A stretch of DNA of 5,766 nucleotides from Bacillota bacterium (GTDB taxonomy: Bacteria > Bacillota > Dethiobacteria > SKNC01). Positions 5,521-5,766 of the stretch are shown here, piece by piece (the stretch's first letter is position 1; every line of letters begins with the position of its first letter). The DNA lies in contig SKLX01000127.1 of assembly GCA_007121375.1 (NCBI GenBank), positions 1 through 5,766 on the forward strand, given 5' to 3'. The translations under genes and the position numbers were made by a program. The notes under the pieces were generated by a model. The model made no database searches. It was not told the origin of the DNA and saw only the letters and a list, made by a program, of their open reading frames with translations.

Positions 5521-5766
5521 CTACTCAATAAAATGAAGAGCTGTCTGCACCCTGGCCTTCATCAAAGGAGCGGTTTTGTCTTGTAAATCGGTGATTTCCG
5601 GGAAAGGTGGTATAAAGTTTACAGAAATGCTATGCTGCCCGCGTTCTGCACCGACACTTTTTATCGTATTCCCGCTTTCACCATTATTTATGGTAATTCC
5701 TTCAGGGTTATCACAAGAAAATGGTTTTAGAGGGCCTGTATAAGCAGGGCACCAGTTTACAAGAAA
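5521..5766 (-). CDS. C-terminal fragment of an unrecognised protein, cut by the window edge
   Basis: The minus-strand frame is open from the right edge (5766) to TAG 5521-5523, 81 codons without a start, so only the C-terminus is present. It contains NWCPAYTGPLKPFSCDN near its beginning, with two cysteines 12 residues apart. Then follow a Gly/Asn-rich stretch (GITINNGESGNTIKSV), a probable beta segment (GQHSISVNFIPPFPEI) and a final amphipathic helix (APLMKARVQTALHFIE). I do not recognise the family. The small membrane-protein gene starts right after it with a strong SD, so the two are probably co-transcribed and end at the terminator at 5307-5336. Confidence 0.65.
   Translation of the reverse strand, partial: FLVNWCPAYTGPLKPFSCDNPEGITINNGESGNTIKSVGAERGQHSISVNFIPPFPEITDLQDKTAPLMKARVQTALHFIE

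Overview
The window looks like a piece of a Gram-positive Firmicutes chromosome, most likely an anaerobic, spore-forming Clostridia-type organism. The reasons are a low-to-middling GC content, strong purine-rich Shine-Dalgarno (SD) sites such as AAAGGAGG and GGAGGTGA, TTG/GTG starts, several lipoproteins, and a YtrA-type GntR regulator heading an ABC operon. The species cannot be named from the sequence. Nearly everything is on the minus strand; the only plus-strand gene is at the left edge.

Layout in the direction of minus-strand transcription, right to left. (1) 5766-5313: the C-terminal 81 codons of an unrecognised protein, then a 29-residue single-span membrane protein with a perfect SD but an apparent ATA start, then a clear rho-independent terminator. 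(2) 5297-5241: a sigma-A-like promoter whose -10 lies inside a perfect 17+17 bp inverted repeat, the probable operator of the next gene. (3) 5222-1396: the main operon. It encodes a YtrA-family GntR repressor, an ABC ATPase, a six-span permease, a two-span membrane protein with a large outside domain, and a lipoprotein with a DUF4829-like (NTF2-like) C-terminus. The first four genes are separated by 3 nt or overlap, so they are surely co-transcribed; the fifth follows after 44 nt. (4) 1234-696: a second, smaller lipoprotein with its own promoter and possibly an ATT start. (5) 623-469: a tiny gene that appears frameshifted near its start.

On the plus strand, 3-446 is the C-terminal part of a multi-span membrane protein, tentatively SpoIIM-like. 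It is interrupted by an in-frame TAA in the middle of a membrane segment.

The likely working unit is the YtrA operon. A repressor sitting on its own promoter controls an ABC transporter, and two envelope-anchored proteins of unknown function are expressed with it. By analogy with YtrA/GntR-controlled ABC systems in Bacillus, it may respond to cell-envelope stress or envelope-active compounds; this is inference. The most novel parts are the two accessory envelope proteins, the unusually perfect operator, and the two small genes with good SD sites but ATT/ATA where the start codon should be.
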